From Edaphochlamys debaryana (taxonomy: Eukaryota > Chlorophyta > Chlorophyceae > Chlamydomonadales), in contig JAEHOE010000001.1 of NCBI GenBank assembly GCA_016858145.1, forward strand, positions 2,542,001 through 2,606,000: 64,000 nt of DNA, written 5' to 3'. The notes below the pieces were generated by a model, which saw only the letters and a program-made list of their open reading frames with translations, was not told where the DNA came from and made no database searches. Position numbers and translations under genes: made by a program. Shown here one piece after another: positions 23,701-36,100 of the stretch. How positions within the stretch are numbered: position 1 is the first letter of the stretch; every line of letters starts with the position of its first letter.

Positions 23701-25590
23701 GTGCTGGCAGCGGGTTGCAGCCTGGATCGCCCAGGAGCGCGCGCGGGGGCTCAGGCGGAGATGCGGGCGAGGAAAGGAGCACGGGCGGTTGGACCGACAG
23801 CGGCAGCACGGGCTCTGGTGCTGTCGCCACGACGGCGGCGGTGCTCCTTGAGCGGCGGGGGTCAGGCAGCGTCCGCAAGTCCCCGTCGGCCTCGTCGCTG
23901 CTGGCAGCGGCGGCGGCGCCAAAGCTGGCGGCAGGGCCGTCACGGCGTCAGCAGGCGGCGGCGGAGGCGGGTTCCAACGGCGCCCGGAGCCCAGCCCGGC
24001 AGGACTCGCGACTGCGGGTGGCCTGGGGCGCGGGGGACCTCATTGTGCTGCCGTCTTCTGACGGCGGCGGCGTCACCACGCATCCGTCGCCAACCTCGCC
24101 GCCGCCAACCCAGACCGTCCCGTCGGGCTCACACCGGCGTTCGGCCGTCATGCCGCTACCCTCCGCGGGCAGTGGCAGTGCCGTCCGGCGCAGCTCCTAC
24201 ACCCCTGACCTGCAGTCGCCCGGGGCTTCACCGGTCCCATCGGTTTTCCCCGTCAGGTCTGTCGGCGGCAGGGGCCGCGGCCCCGACCCCGGGAACGCTG
24301 ACCCCTTCGGCTGGAGCGGCGACGCCGCCCTCCTCGCTGACGCCATCGCCGCCATACAGCGAACGTACGGCGGCCATAACGATCTGTACGATGGGGTCAA
24401 CGTGAAGTACGGCGACGGCGGCGCCTCGGTTGACCTGCAGTCGGTCTGCGTGAGGGGCGGCGGCTGCATCAACTCGCTCGTGGAGGCCCGGCGGCTACGT
24501 GATCCGGAGGCGCTGTACGGTGCCGCCATTGCCGTACGTACGGCCGCACTCGGCGCCGGCCACCCGGGCGTGTTGGACCTGTGCATGCAGTACGCCCGGT
24601 ACGTCAGCGCCGGCGGCGAGCACGCCCGCGCCGCCGACGCGTGCCGTACCGCCCTGGAGCGTTTCACGGCCGCACCCTGCGCCGCCGCCGCCGCCGCCAT
24701 GGCGGCGGTTGGCGGTAACGACCACCCGGCTGAGGTGGTGGCGCGCCAGACGCTGGGCGAGCTGCTGCTCGAGGCGGGCTCGCTGCCGGACGCGGCGGCG
24801 GCGCTGACGGCGGCGGTGGCGGCGGCGGGGCGGCTGGTGGCGGCGGGCGAGATGGCCCCGGCCGACGGCCGCCGCCTCGCCGCACTCGACTCCCTCGCCT
24901 CAGCGCTCTGGCGCCGCGTCAGCGCCGATGCCCTCACGCCCCACCGCCCCTCCACCACCTCGACTCCGTCCTCCGACGCCGCCGACGACACTGCCGCCGC
25001 CGCCGCCAGCGCCGCCGCCGCGACCGCCGGCTCACCGCTGTACCCCCGCGCCGTGGAGGCGCAGCGGCAGTGGATCGAGCTGGCGTGCGGCGCGTGCGGT
25101 GCGCAGCACGAGCGCCTGCTCAAGGGCTGGGTGGCGCTGGGGCTGATGCTGGAGGGCGGGGGCGACCTGGCGGATGCGGAGGCCGCGTTCGCCGCTGCCG
25201 GCGAGGCCGCGCTGCACCGCCACGGCCGCCTCAGCGCTGCCACCAAGGCCACCTTCCGCCACCTGCAGAGGGTGTACGCGGCGCAGGGCCGCTCCGCCGA
25301 CGCGCAGGCGAGTGGTGCATGGGCGGGAAGGGATGGGACACGGGGTTGGGGGGCGTTGCTGAGCTGGTGCCAAGCCGTTATCGGTACACACACGGGGTTG
25401 GCAGGGTGCCGTGGGTTGTGCTGGAGTCTTCCAGCCGTTCCCGCTGTCAGCTGGGCTCAGCTCCAGATCGCGAACTACCATCGCTAACTACCTCCCATCC
25501 TGTCTCCTTTCCGCGCAGGTCCTTGGCCACATGTACCGCCTCAACGGGGGGCTGCTGTCGCGCGGCGCGGCCACCGCCACGGCCGGCTGA
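20800..25590 (+). CDS. TPR-like repeat protein with N-myristoylation-type start, function unknown
   Basis: Exons 20800-21191, 21524-21692, 21896-23134, 23367-25307 and 25519-25590; 3813 nt, 1270 residues, phases 2, 0, 0, 0. The start MGISASK fits the N-myristoylation consensus (Gly2, Ser at position 6 counting the initiator Met in, then basic Lys), suggesting membrane association. Two helical stretches rich in Ala/Leu with regular spacing (about 529-690 and 973-1247) look like degenerate tetratricopeptide repeats of kinesin-light-chain style, for example LGELLLEAGSLPDAAAALTA and LGLMLEGGGDLADAEAAFAA. Between them are Ser/Gly/Pro-rich linkers. No catalytic motif was seen. The last intron is a GC-AG intron (25308-25518). 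TPR assignment is inference from pattern; partner and pathway are unknown. Confidence 0.75.
25308..25518 (+). other. GC-AG intron in the TPR gene
   Basis: The donor is CAG|GCGAGT and the acceptor is GCGCAG. It joins RSADAQ to VLGHMYRLNGG in phase 0. The nearest GT (25313) would put the last exon out of its closed 24-codon frame. Confidence 0.75.
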
Positions 25591-28500
25591 GGCCGGACGC
25601 ATGGGACAGCGTTGGGCTGGGCGCAAGCCGGGCAATCAGGAGTACAGGATTGCCAACGGACGGCGCGTGTTCATGGGAAGTGACGGGTTTGCAGCGCTTC
25701 ACGAGAAACTACACATCGAGGATTCAATGGTTGCGGGCTGCATGAGGACGGGCCACGGGAGCAGGGGTGAGGGGATGCGATTGCACCAGTCCAGCAGATG
25801 GGGACGCGGCCTGCGCTCCAGCGCCTGGTCTGGAACCGCAGCTTGGTGCAAACCTCAACCTCCGGGGGTTCATGGTACGAGCTTCATCCATGCCGAAAGG
25901 CCTTGAAAGGCTGTGAAGGACTCAATGCGTGGCTTAGGTCAATCCGAGGGTGGCCTCAGGAAAGAGAATATACCCCTGCAGCGCGCAATGCGATTTGCGC
26001 TCGAGGATCACCACCAGCGCCCAGTGATGCGCATGGGCCGGAGGAATTGATGTGGTTTGGGGAAGCAGACGGCTTCATGAGTGTTGTTTGGTGGGCCAGC
26101 TTTTAATGATCCCTTCCCGGGAGGCCATATTTGGCTGCGTGGTGGCTGCGTGGTGATTGCTGTGGATGCTAGTCGCCAGGATTGATTGAGCATTCCAGTC
26201 AACGACGTGCTTTGCTTTGTCATGCATGAGCGTTGCAGGCGGCAGAGGTGCTAGCGAGCATGAGTCCTCTCGCTGAGGGCTTGGCGTTGGGTGCTGTCCC
26301 GGTTTATTCCTTACCGGGGGGAGGAAACGGCCAAGAGGAGGAAGGCATTGCTAGGGTCTTTTTGCAGGGTGTACGTGGTTCAAGGTGCGGCACTGGGGGC
26401 GAGGCGGCCCGGCTGCCCAGCTCTGATGCGCTGCCCCATGCGGGCCGCGCGGGCAGTCAGCCGGCGTGGGTGTGTGGGCAAAACGAGGCTACCGCTGCCA
26501 GTGAGCGTCCTGCAGCTCAGAGCCGCGTGCACGGACCAACCATGGGTGTCGCCCCTCGAGGCATGCGGGCACGGCAGGGCTCGGGGTTGGACCGTTTGTG
26601 CGCTTCGACGTTAGTCTTAATACGGTCTCGTCCTCGCATAGAGTCATAGTCGAAGCCGGCGCTATTATCTTCACACACACCGGCCCAGCGCCGGTGCGCA
26701 TATGGATGACGGATCTTCCAGACCAGGGGCCTTAACCTGTTATCAATCGAGCGCGGCCTCAGCCACGCGTGCCTTGATGGGGCACCTAGTGACCAATCCC
26801 ACGTGCTGGGCACAGGGGTGGCAATGACCGACACGTTGCCGCTTGGTGTGAGTTGACTGTTCCAATGTGGGGCTTTACGCCTCGTTGTGGCGTTCTGGGG
26901 CTTGAGGTGTGGTGCGTGTATCTGCCAGAGACGGCCTTTGAGTCTGCGCAGCACCCCTTTGCTGTGTTTCATTGCGCAGGAGCATATGTGGCGTCGCATA
27001 CCCCTGTACCTTTAATGTCGGTTTGCAGAAGGGTGACTAAGCCTCAACCCGTCTTGATACGGAGTTGCTGCTGGGGTTCGGTTCACCTGGGTCCACGGCC
27101 TAAACCCTGAAGGCTTCATGTTTGTGGGGACAAGGAAGGACCCCTGTGATGTAATGCGCTTGGGCCCACCTCCCGCCCCCAAGCTCTCGCCCGTGACGGC
27201 GGTCGTGCCGTGCCAGCGCTGACGGTGGTTGTGAGCAGCCTGGAGCTGACGGTAGGCGGCGCGAGGGCAGCTGGAGCACGGTCCGTACCCGCTGCCCCAT
27301 GTGGGACGGCACTGGATGCTCAGCTGTGGTCAAAGGCAAGAAGCAACACCTCCAGCCAGTTACAACAGAAGCCAAAGCAAGCCGACAAGCACCCCTGCGA
27401 CCTCAAATACGAGACAAGTTATGTGCAAACCGCACTCCTAATACAGGGTGCAACGAAGTACCGCAATTCCAATTGCAGATGCAAACCCGGGCTGCTGCCC
27501 GAGGACCCAGCAAGCTACCGACTGACGCATGGGAAGCCCAACCGCGCCCCGGCACCGCAACTGCGTGCACAATGAGCCGACCCAACACCATGCCTGCCTC
27601 AATGCCTCACCTCACTCCAATAACTCCGCGCCTCCATCCTTGGTGGAGTGCCAGCGCGCCTGTTTGCAAACCATGCCACACTACGGTATCACAGCATACC
27701 TCCGGGAGACCCTGGCTGAGGCGCGAGTCGCCCGCCCACCATCCCGTCTGCAACGCAGCAACCCCGCCAGGGCAATCCCGCCCAAGCAGCGTTGGGCGGC
27801 AGAACGGATTGCACAAACCACGACCGCCACCCATGTCACGCTTTCAAAACTGGGGCGTCAACTGGCCCCAACCGCACCAACTTATTATGCTCGACTGAAT
27901 ATGCCACCCACGCCAACCCGGCACCCCGCCGGTCCGCCCACGCACTCTCACGAATCCGCCCGTACTCCTACTGCTACTAGCGCCCGCACTTGCGTCGCGC
28001 TCGGGCGCCGCAAGCAAGCCAGGGACACGGGCTCTTCTATTAAGCATGTAGGAAGGCTTCGTCTCTTCGCGGCTCAGCGGAACTAAGGAAGTGCAGAAAT
28101 CCCTTTGATTTGGCAAACGCCAGGCCCCAACACAAGGAGCACTGCAACAAGTGGCGGCCCGCACGATGATACGGGCGCACCCAACAACCCAAGCCGTCCA
28201 AACCGCAACCGATGCGCGCGGAAGGCTCCAAAGAAGATGAACAGCGACAAGAGTACCGCCGCATGGCATATGCCGTACATGCGGCGGCGCGTCGATGCTG
28301 ACGTGCGCAACCTGCAGGCGCTTGCCAGGCCGTAATGATGCATGACTCCGAATCCCGTGCCTCCGAAACCCACCTCTACTGCGCTGGTGTGCGCAACCAT
28401 GGCACCCTCGTCTCCACAGCAAGCCCACGCGAGACGTGCCACGCCGCAGCGCAGGCGGGTGAAACAAAAATTGTGTGTGATGCAAACGTATGTGGAGGGC

Positions 28501-28803
28501 TGCGCCTCCTCTATTCCCTCACTGCCGCAATGTCGACTCACTTGCTATCATACTCCTGCTGGCGCCGCCGCCGGTGCGCACATGAAGACATTGACATTCT
28601 GCGCATCCGTTCCCCTCCCACCCCCTGAGCCCCACCTCCGCGACCGCCAGCCATCAGCCGTAGCCCCTCCACTGCCGCACCTGTGCGACCCACGCCCGCC
28701 GCTCCCGCCTCCTCCCCCCTCCTCCTCCCCTGCCCCAGCCCCAGCCCCGGCCGCTGCCGCTGCCGCTGTCGCTGCCGCTGTCGCTGCCGCTGCCAGAGGA
28801 GGC
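25591..28803. other. 3.2-kb region between convergent TPR and U-box gene 3' ends
   Basis: It contains the two 3' UTRs and otherwise nothing I can name. Composition differs from the flanks: 27.3-28.5 kb is rich in CCAAC/ACCC words and less G-rich on the plus strand. Open frames (for example 27844-28485 minus) carry no domain. A TGTAA occurs at 27150-27154 but is far from the TPR stop. Confidence 0.5.
28750..28797. repeat. GCTGCC-type hexamer minisatellite
   Basis: Consecutive imperfect copies of GCTGCC/GCTGTC just downstream of the U-box gene stop, preceded by CCCCAG units. Confidence 0.7.
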
Positions 28804-31800
28804 TCACATGCCGTGCGAGCGCAGGTGCGAGATGAAGGGGTCCCTGGCGGCGCCCTCGGCGCCCCCCACAGCGTTGTTCACGTCCACCACCACGCCGCTG
28901 CCCGCGCGCCGCTTGGCCGAGGGCTGGCGGGGGTCCGACAGGCGGTGCTCCAGGCGCCACTCCTTGATGGCACTGGGGGGGTGTGTGGGGTGGGCGGGGG
29001 GTGAGGTTGTGTGTGTTGAGGGGCGGGGGTTACAATAGAGGGCACGAGAGGGGGAGGAGTGACCAGGAGAAGCGGGGAGTCGAGCGCGAGGCACAGCGGG
29101 CGGGTTGAAGACGCGATCTGCAAGCGGGGTGGCACTCGAAGGAGGAAGGGAGGTGCAGCACACCAGCGGCATGCGGGTGCGGGTGCGCGTGAGGCTGGCG
29201 GCCGCACCTCATGATGACGTTGTTGGGGTAGAGCTGGCGGGAGGTGAAGGGTAGGTTGGTCATGGGCGAGGTCAGCTTGCCTGCGGGGCCGGGGTTGGGG
29301 CCGGGGCCGGGGGGGGGGACAGGAGCGCAGACATGTGGGGGAGGGGGCTCTGCACACGAGTACCAACGACTGCCAACGACTGCAGGTCTCAGTGGGTAGG
29401 TGATGCCACTGCATCTGGGCTCGGCGTGACCGCCCGCCCGCCGGCTCTCCTAGAGCCCCGTAGTGCGCTGGTCCAGGTCACACGAGGGCGCTCACCCGTG
29501 GCGATCCACTTGGCGATGGCCGCTCGCTCATAGGTGAAGCCGTCCGAGGCCACCACGGGGTCACGCAGCACCTCCTGGGGGGTTGGGCGGGTGGTGGGCG
29601 GGTGGTGGGCGGGTGGTGGGCGGAGCAGTGGGTTAGCAGGTGGGCGGGAGGGTGGTGCGCGAGAGGAAGCCAAGCGAGCTCGGGCCCGCGTCCATTCGTC
29701 GCGGCTTCCCCACCTGTGTGATGGGGCAGGTGAACATGGCCGGCGGCTTGACCTCCTGCCCGTCCGGCCCCAGCGTGCCCACGCTGCCCGACACGCAGGC
29801 GGCCAGCGCATTGTCCGGGTGCTGCGGGGCGGGGGGTGGATGGGTGGGACGGTCAGGTCCGTCGACGCGCCAGTCGCCGAGCGCTCTTGCCCCCGTGCTC
29901 CCAAGACATTCCCGGCCATGGCTCACCTCCTTGTGGTCCTACACGCCCATTCCCGCCAAGCACCGCACCTGACCAAACCCGCCCCCACCCCCACTGCCCT
30001 CACCAGAACCGTGCCCAGGTCCGGGTAGCCCCGGGAGGCCGCCAGCGCCGCCGCGGTGGTCCCCCGGCGGTCCGTGATGGCCCGCGGGTCAGAGGTGCGT
30101 GTGGAGCGGTTGGGGCGCCACTCGGCCAGCTGCACCTCGGGGGGCAGGGAGCTCTGGGGGGAAGCAAAGGGGCAGCGAGGGAGGCAAGGGTCCAGGGTGT
30201 TGAGGAGCCGCCTGGAAATGTGGCCGCCTTCTGTGCGAGGCATCGGCGATCTCCGCCACCCCAACCGCCAACGGCCAACCGCTGCCAACCGTCACTCACG
30301 TGGTGCCGCAGTACCTCCAGCGCCAGGTCGTAGTTCCCCCGCATGGCCGCCACGTGGAGGCAGGTCCACCTGGGGGGGGGGGGGCAGGGCACCCGGGGCA
30401 GGCGCACAGTTTGCAACGGCTGCCGCCCCAACACACTACGCACCCGCAATGCTCGGGGGCTCCTTCGCTTCTCACCCTGAACGCATCGCCTGGACGCCCA
30501 GGCAAGCCCTCCCCACCCCACCCGCGTCCCCTCCCGGTCCTGCACCCCCCGTAGCCCCCTTCCTTCACACCCCCTCCTCCCCGCCCCCTCCCCCTCTCCC
30601 TCCCCCTCTCCCTCCCCCTCCCCCTCCTGCTCACCCCGCGTTGCAGGGCATGGACGCCTCGAAGACGTCCGTGCCGCACTGCGCCGTGTAGGAGGCCCCC
30701 GCGCCCAGCAGCAGCCGGGCCAGGCCCAGGGCGTTGGCGGCGGCGGCGAAGTGCATGGGCGTGAGGCCGTTGGAGTCGGCGCCGGAGACCAGCCTGGGGG
30801 TGGGGGTGGTGGTGGGGGTTGGAGAGTTGGTGGGTGGGCTGTGCGGTTGGGCGCGTGCAGGCGAGGGGTTGGAACGGGGCATCGCGTAAGGAGGGGACCC
30901 TCCCCCCCGCCACCTCGCCGTGTCCCTGTGCACCTCGCCCTCCACGCGACCACGCACTTTGACACGGCCGCAGGGTCCGCCGGCGCCGCCGCCACCGCCG
31001 CGGCGGCGAGGGACGCGGCGGGGGACAGGCCGGACGAGGTGCCCGGCCGCCCGGGGGTGGACGGGGAGGTGGGGGAGGCGCGCTCAGCCGCGCGCGCCTC
31101 CTCCTGCTCCGCCGCCGCCAGCAGCAGCTGCCCGCACGCCTCGCTGCCCGCCGCCGCCGCCCAGTGCATGGGCGTGCGGCCCGCCTTGTCCACCCGCAGA
31201 AGCTCGCAGCCGTGGGACAGCAGCCAGCCCACGGCGGACGAGTTCCCGGCGGCCGCCGCCACGTGGAGGCAGGACTGGCCGCTGTACGGCGTGCCGTACA
31301 GCACGGGGGCACCGGGAGGGGGAGGGGAGTGAGGAAGCGGTGAGGGAGGTGGGGACGGGGAATTAGCGGTGCCAACCGCAATCCAGAAGCTCGTCAGCAC
31401 CACAGCGACCGCATGCCGAACAGGCACGGCAGTCTGGCAGGCGTACCGTTTGTTAGTCAGGTTTAGTACGTCAACCAGTCCGTCAGCCGGGAGGTCGTTT
31501 TCCTCGTACAGCTGTAGCAGCAGTGCCAGCATGTCTGACCCAGCGGAGCTCGCTCGGCTGCTGCCGACCGTTGCCGCCACGTGCCATGCCGTCGACTTGG
31601 CGGGGTGGCACTTGAGCGGCGACACGAGGAGCGCTCGTGACTCGCTGACATGTGCCGTGATCTGGTCGACCTGGCGATCTGATATCGCTTTCAGGAAGGC
31701 TTCAACTTGTTTCTCGCTTGGGCTGGGGGAGCCGGCAGCGCGGCCTGCGCCGCTCGACTGGCTCAGCCTGGGGGGTGGGGGGATGGGAGGTGGGGGGATG

Positions 31801-31823
31801 TGGGTCGGCAAAGAACAGACCAT
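28804..31823 (-). CDS. Ankyrin-repeat U-box protein, probable E3 ubiquitin ligase
   Basis: Exons: 31823-31447 (or starting at 31767 if an upstream exon exists), 31281-30958, 30793-30635, 30369-30300, 30153-30004, 29821-29714, 29574-29496, 29280-29208, 28972-28804; 1509 nt, 502 residues, all junctions in phase. Ankyrin units are clear: GQSCLHVAAAAGNSSAVGWL, GRTPMHWAAAAGSEACGQLL, NGLTPMHFAAAANALGLARL, WTCLHVAAMRGNYDLALEVL and RRGTTAAALAASRGYPDLG. The C-terminal U-box (about 391-450) reads MFTCPITQEVLRDPVVASDG then FTYERAAIAKWIATG and LYPNNVIMSAIKEW. U-boxes recruit E2 enzymes; the ankyrin part would choose the substrate. The start is uncertain: ATG 31823 is in frame, but another ATG at 32010 could supply a first exon spliced to 31767. 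Confidence 0.85.
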
Positions 31824-32010
31824 CGAGATGCTTGGAGAGAGATGCTTGGAAGGAACCCGATTGGGCAGGAGGCTGGAAGGGCGTGGTGGAAGCGGTGGAG
31901 AGTGGTTTAGGGGCCCGTGCACGGGTGGGCCGGAGGCGAATGGGCGGGGGCCGACCGCACGAGTTCGTTGACGTCGCCCCCTCAATGATGCTGAATGGCA
32001 ACGCACGCAT

Positions 32011-33105
32011 GCTAGCTAGCTGTAACGAATGACAGACGGCGGGTGGTGGAGGGGTTGTGACTTTGGGGAGGCGGAGGGGACGAAAAAGTGGGGCCCGGTT
32101 ACGGCGGTTGTTGGTGGGTTAGGCTGGCCCCACACCGAAGGGCCCAAGCGCGCCAAGGGGCAGGAGCCAAGGGGTGCACAGCGCCTCTGATTGGCTGGCT
32201 ATGTGGGTCGGCGCCTGAACCGTGCGTCTCCACTGTCTAGGGAGCGTGGCTTCCGGAGGGTGAGGGGGAGGTACTCCCTGCCGCGGTACTCGCTCTGGAC
32301 CCGCCCACGTGGAGCCCCTCGTCTCGGGGCCCGGGACTGCAGGCCTCCGGCGACGGCCTCGTTGCCGTTGCAGACTTCAATAACGCGCTCGCCCACTTGC
32401 AGCGGCGCAGCGTTCGCGGCTGCCGGAGAAGCCCAGCGGACCGGCCCGCGACATGCCGAAGCCCAATCGGCATGAAGGCTGCAGGTGTCCCTTGCGGCCG
32501 CGTCCTCGCGTTCTGACGTGCAATCTCACCCTGAAAGAGCTGCCTTGCAAGCAGCTAGCATCGGAGGAAGCGCGCCCGAGGAAACGACGTAGGCTGGGGC
32601 GGCCCGAGCCTCCGCGCGTGGCGTTGATCAGCTAGCCGTTGCACCACCTTGCGGTTCAAAGTGGTATAGAGCCAGAGCCAGGGCTGGGGGGCGCAACTAC
32701 AGCAAATATGCCGAACGCGCAACAAAACTCCGCTGTGACGTGTGAGTCAGCGCGCGCGCCGTGGTGTTGGGGAAGCGTGGTGTTGGGATGTGTTGCAGTG
32801 TTGCACTGAGTCTGGGATGCGTTTCAGGGTTGGCGCGAGGCGTGTGTTTGGCCCGCGGGCGCCCATCGCTCGATCCGGCACCAAACAACGGACTAGAGAA
32901 CCTCCCCCCAGTTTTCTCTCGCCGACTCGGACACTAGGTTAACGCCTTTAGCATCAGCTTAATCAGCGTAACTACAGGGGGCGGTCGGGACCTGCATATC
33001 TGCGTTTCGGGTCCTGCGCGCGAACGACCTCCTTCATGCCACATCTAGACCCAAGGAAGTGGTGGTAGTGCGACGCGAAGCCCGGGCGGCGGCGCCCGCG
33101 CAAAC
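32011..33105. promoter_or_regulatory. Divergent upstream region of the U-box and HDAC genes
   Basis: About 1.1 kb between two divergent genes. It contains an open minus-strand stretch at 32199-32396 that reads like protein (LQVGERVIEVCNGNEAVAGG) but has no recognisable family and no phased partner exon; see findings. Confidence 0.5.
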
Positions 33106-36100
33106 ATGGGGGGCCGCAAGGTGGGTCTGCGTCCGCACCTGCACCCCCCACCCATCCCTCCCTTGGCGCCAAAGCCCTCCCCGCCCCGCCCGCGCTTGCT
33201 GCGCCGCTCGTACCCCGCCCGCCTCCCACCGGAATCTATGCAAGGGGCCGTCTGTGCTCGACCATCGCCCGCGGGCCCGCAACCCCATACCGTTTGCATC
33301 CAGCGGGCTGGGGGAGCGCGGGGGATCCCTGCAGGCGCAGGACCCTCCGCGGCCACCCCGCCTGCTGCCCACGCCCCTTCCAGGCTTGCATGCATCCACC
33401 AACTCATCAGCAGCCACAACAGAACCCAGGACAAACGCCCTTGCGCCGCAAAAGCCCTGCGCGCATGGCCCACCCACACGCAAGCTTCCTGCTGGCGATC
33501 AGAAGTACACCCCAGTCGTCCTGCCCCCCCGCAAACCTTTACACCCCCCAGGTGTCGTACTACTATGACCCCGACATCGGTGACTTCTACTACGGGCAGG
33601 GGCACCCCATGAAGCCGCACCGGGTGCGCCTCACGCACTGCCTCGTCACCCGCTACGACCTGTGGCGGCACCTGGACGTGAGGGAGGGGAGGTGGAGGGG
33701 GGGAGGAAGGGGGGAGGGGAGGAGAACGAGGAGGTAGGACGAGGGCAGGGGAGGGGGAGGGGGCTGCTGGGTGGCAGGCTGGTAGCTGTCTTGCGTGCAG
33801 GGGCACGGGGAGGCGGATTCTGGGGACACGGGGGCACAGCAGGTAGGTATGGTCTGAGCGTCAGAGCGCGGCTATGCACCAACGTCCGAGCAGCAGGGTG
33901 CCCGCCCGCACCCCCGCCGCCACGTCCCGCCCCCCAATGCGCCCCCTACCTGCCTGCAGATTCTGCGGCCGCGGCCCGCCCGCAAGTCCGACCTGGTGGA
34001 GTTCCACACGCCCGACTACGTGGACTTCCTGCGGGCCGTGACCCCCGGGAACCAGGTGGGGGGTGGAGGGGGGTGGTGGGGAGCAGGGGGCATGGCCGCA
34101 TGGGTAAGGGCACCCAATCGGCAGGACCTAGCCGGCCAAGGCCGAGCCACGGGGCCCAAGCCGCGGAAGGGCGGAGCGTACTGCCTCACATCGCCCCTTG
34201 CCGCAAGGCCCCCCGCCCTCCTCTCACCTTGCCCCGCTCCTTTCCCATCCCCCTCCCCCTCTCCCCCCCAGGAGGAGCTCTCCGCCGCGCTCAAGCAGTT
34301 CAGCATGGGGCTGCAGCACGGGGACTGCCCCATCTTCGACCGCATGTACGAGTACTGCCAGGTGCGGTACGGCAGACCTGTACGGCAGTACCTCCAGCCC
34401 ATCCCTCATACAGCCTCTCTCCCCCAGTCCCATGGCGGCGGCTTTCACAGCCCCCCACGCCGTGCACCCGCGGGGCGGGGTTCCCCGCCCTGCCTCCGCC
34501 CTGCATCACCCCTCTCCCTGCCCCCGGTTCCCCCCTGCCCCTGCACCCCCTCCCTCCCCCCCAGATCTACTCTGGTGCCTCCATCGGTGCGGCCATGCGG
34601 CTCAACCACGGCCTGGCCGACATCGCCATCAACTGGGCGGGGGGCATGCACCACGCCAAGAAGGCGGAGGTGGGGGGGTTCGGGGGTGGGGGGTGGGGGT
34701 GGCGTTGGTGGTGGCGGGGGTCCTGGGGGTGTGGTGGAGTAGGAGAGGAGAGAGGCGGCCAGAGAGCACAATGCACAGCCAAGCCGCTTCCCTCCTCTTT
34801 TCCTTATACCTTGACCCCCAGGCCTCCGGGTTCTGCTACGTGAACGACATCGTGCTGGCCATCCTGGAGCTGCTCAAGGTGGGGGCGAGGGGAGGGGGAA
34901 AGGCGGGGATGAGGGCGTGTGTGTTTTGCCGACGCGTGCTTGGGCCGGGCTGGGTGCTGGCCATTGTGGAGCTGCTCACGGTGGTGGGGGCGGAGGAAGG
35001 GTGCAGTCTGTGCGGATCCCAGGCTCGTGGTTGGGCGCTGCCCGCTGGTCGGTCGCTGCGGGCGCTGGTGGGTGCGGTGAGGGAGGGGCTGGTGGGTGCA
35101 AGACGAGCTGGGAGACGTGTGGTCCACCGGTCGGCTCACCGCCCCACCCCCCGCCCCCTGCATCCCGCCCCCTGCAGTACCACGCACGTGTGCTGTACGT
35201 GGACATTGACGTACACCACGGGGACGGCGTGGAGGAGGCGTTCCTGACCTCGGGTGGGGCGGGGTGGGGTGGGGAGGGGAGGGAGCCACGACAGAGGAGA
35301 CTTACGCGGGCCCACCACCACTTCTCGGCTTCCTCACCTCTCCCCCTACTGCTCCTCCTCCCCCCCGCCCCCTCCTCCCCACCGCCCCTCTTGCCTCCCC
35401 CCCCCCAGACCGCGTCATGACGGTGTCCCTGCACAAGCACGGGGAGAACTTCTTCCCCGGCACCGGGGACCTGGGGGACTGCGGGGTGGCGGCGGGGCGG
35501 GGGTACGCGGTGAGCAGGCGGCACGCACATGGCCGGGGGGGGCCGGGGCTCGGGGGGACCAGGGTCGCGCGCAGTGCCGCCGGTACCAAGCGGGCCAAGC
35601 CGGGTGGGCTGGGCATCCTGCACCAGTGTGCGCCCACCTGCGGAGATCCACCCGCACCCACTCGCTGCCCCCACCCGCTCCCTCGTCCCCTCCTCCCTCC
35701 TCCTCCCCCTCCCGACCCAGATCAACCTGCCCCTGCGCGACGGCATGGACGACGCCTCCTACGAGGGCCTGTTCCGCCCCGTCATGGCGGCCGTCATGGA
35801 GCGCTTCCAGCCGGAGGCCATCGTGCTGCAGAGCGGTGGGGGGGGGGCGGGGGCAGGGGCGGGGGTATGGGTGGATAACGGCTGGGGGAGTGCAAGTCCG
35901 CTGCCGCTTGACATGCTCGGCGTGTCGCGACAGCGCCTGATCCTGTCGCGCTCCCTGCCCGCCTCCCCCCCCGCCCCCTCCCCCCCCTACCGCAGGCGCC
36001 GACTCCCTGGCTGGCGACAAGCTGGGCCCCTTCAGCCTGTCCATCCCCTGCCACGGCCGCTGCCACGCCTTCCTGCGCTCCTACGGGCTGCCCATGCTGG

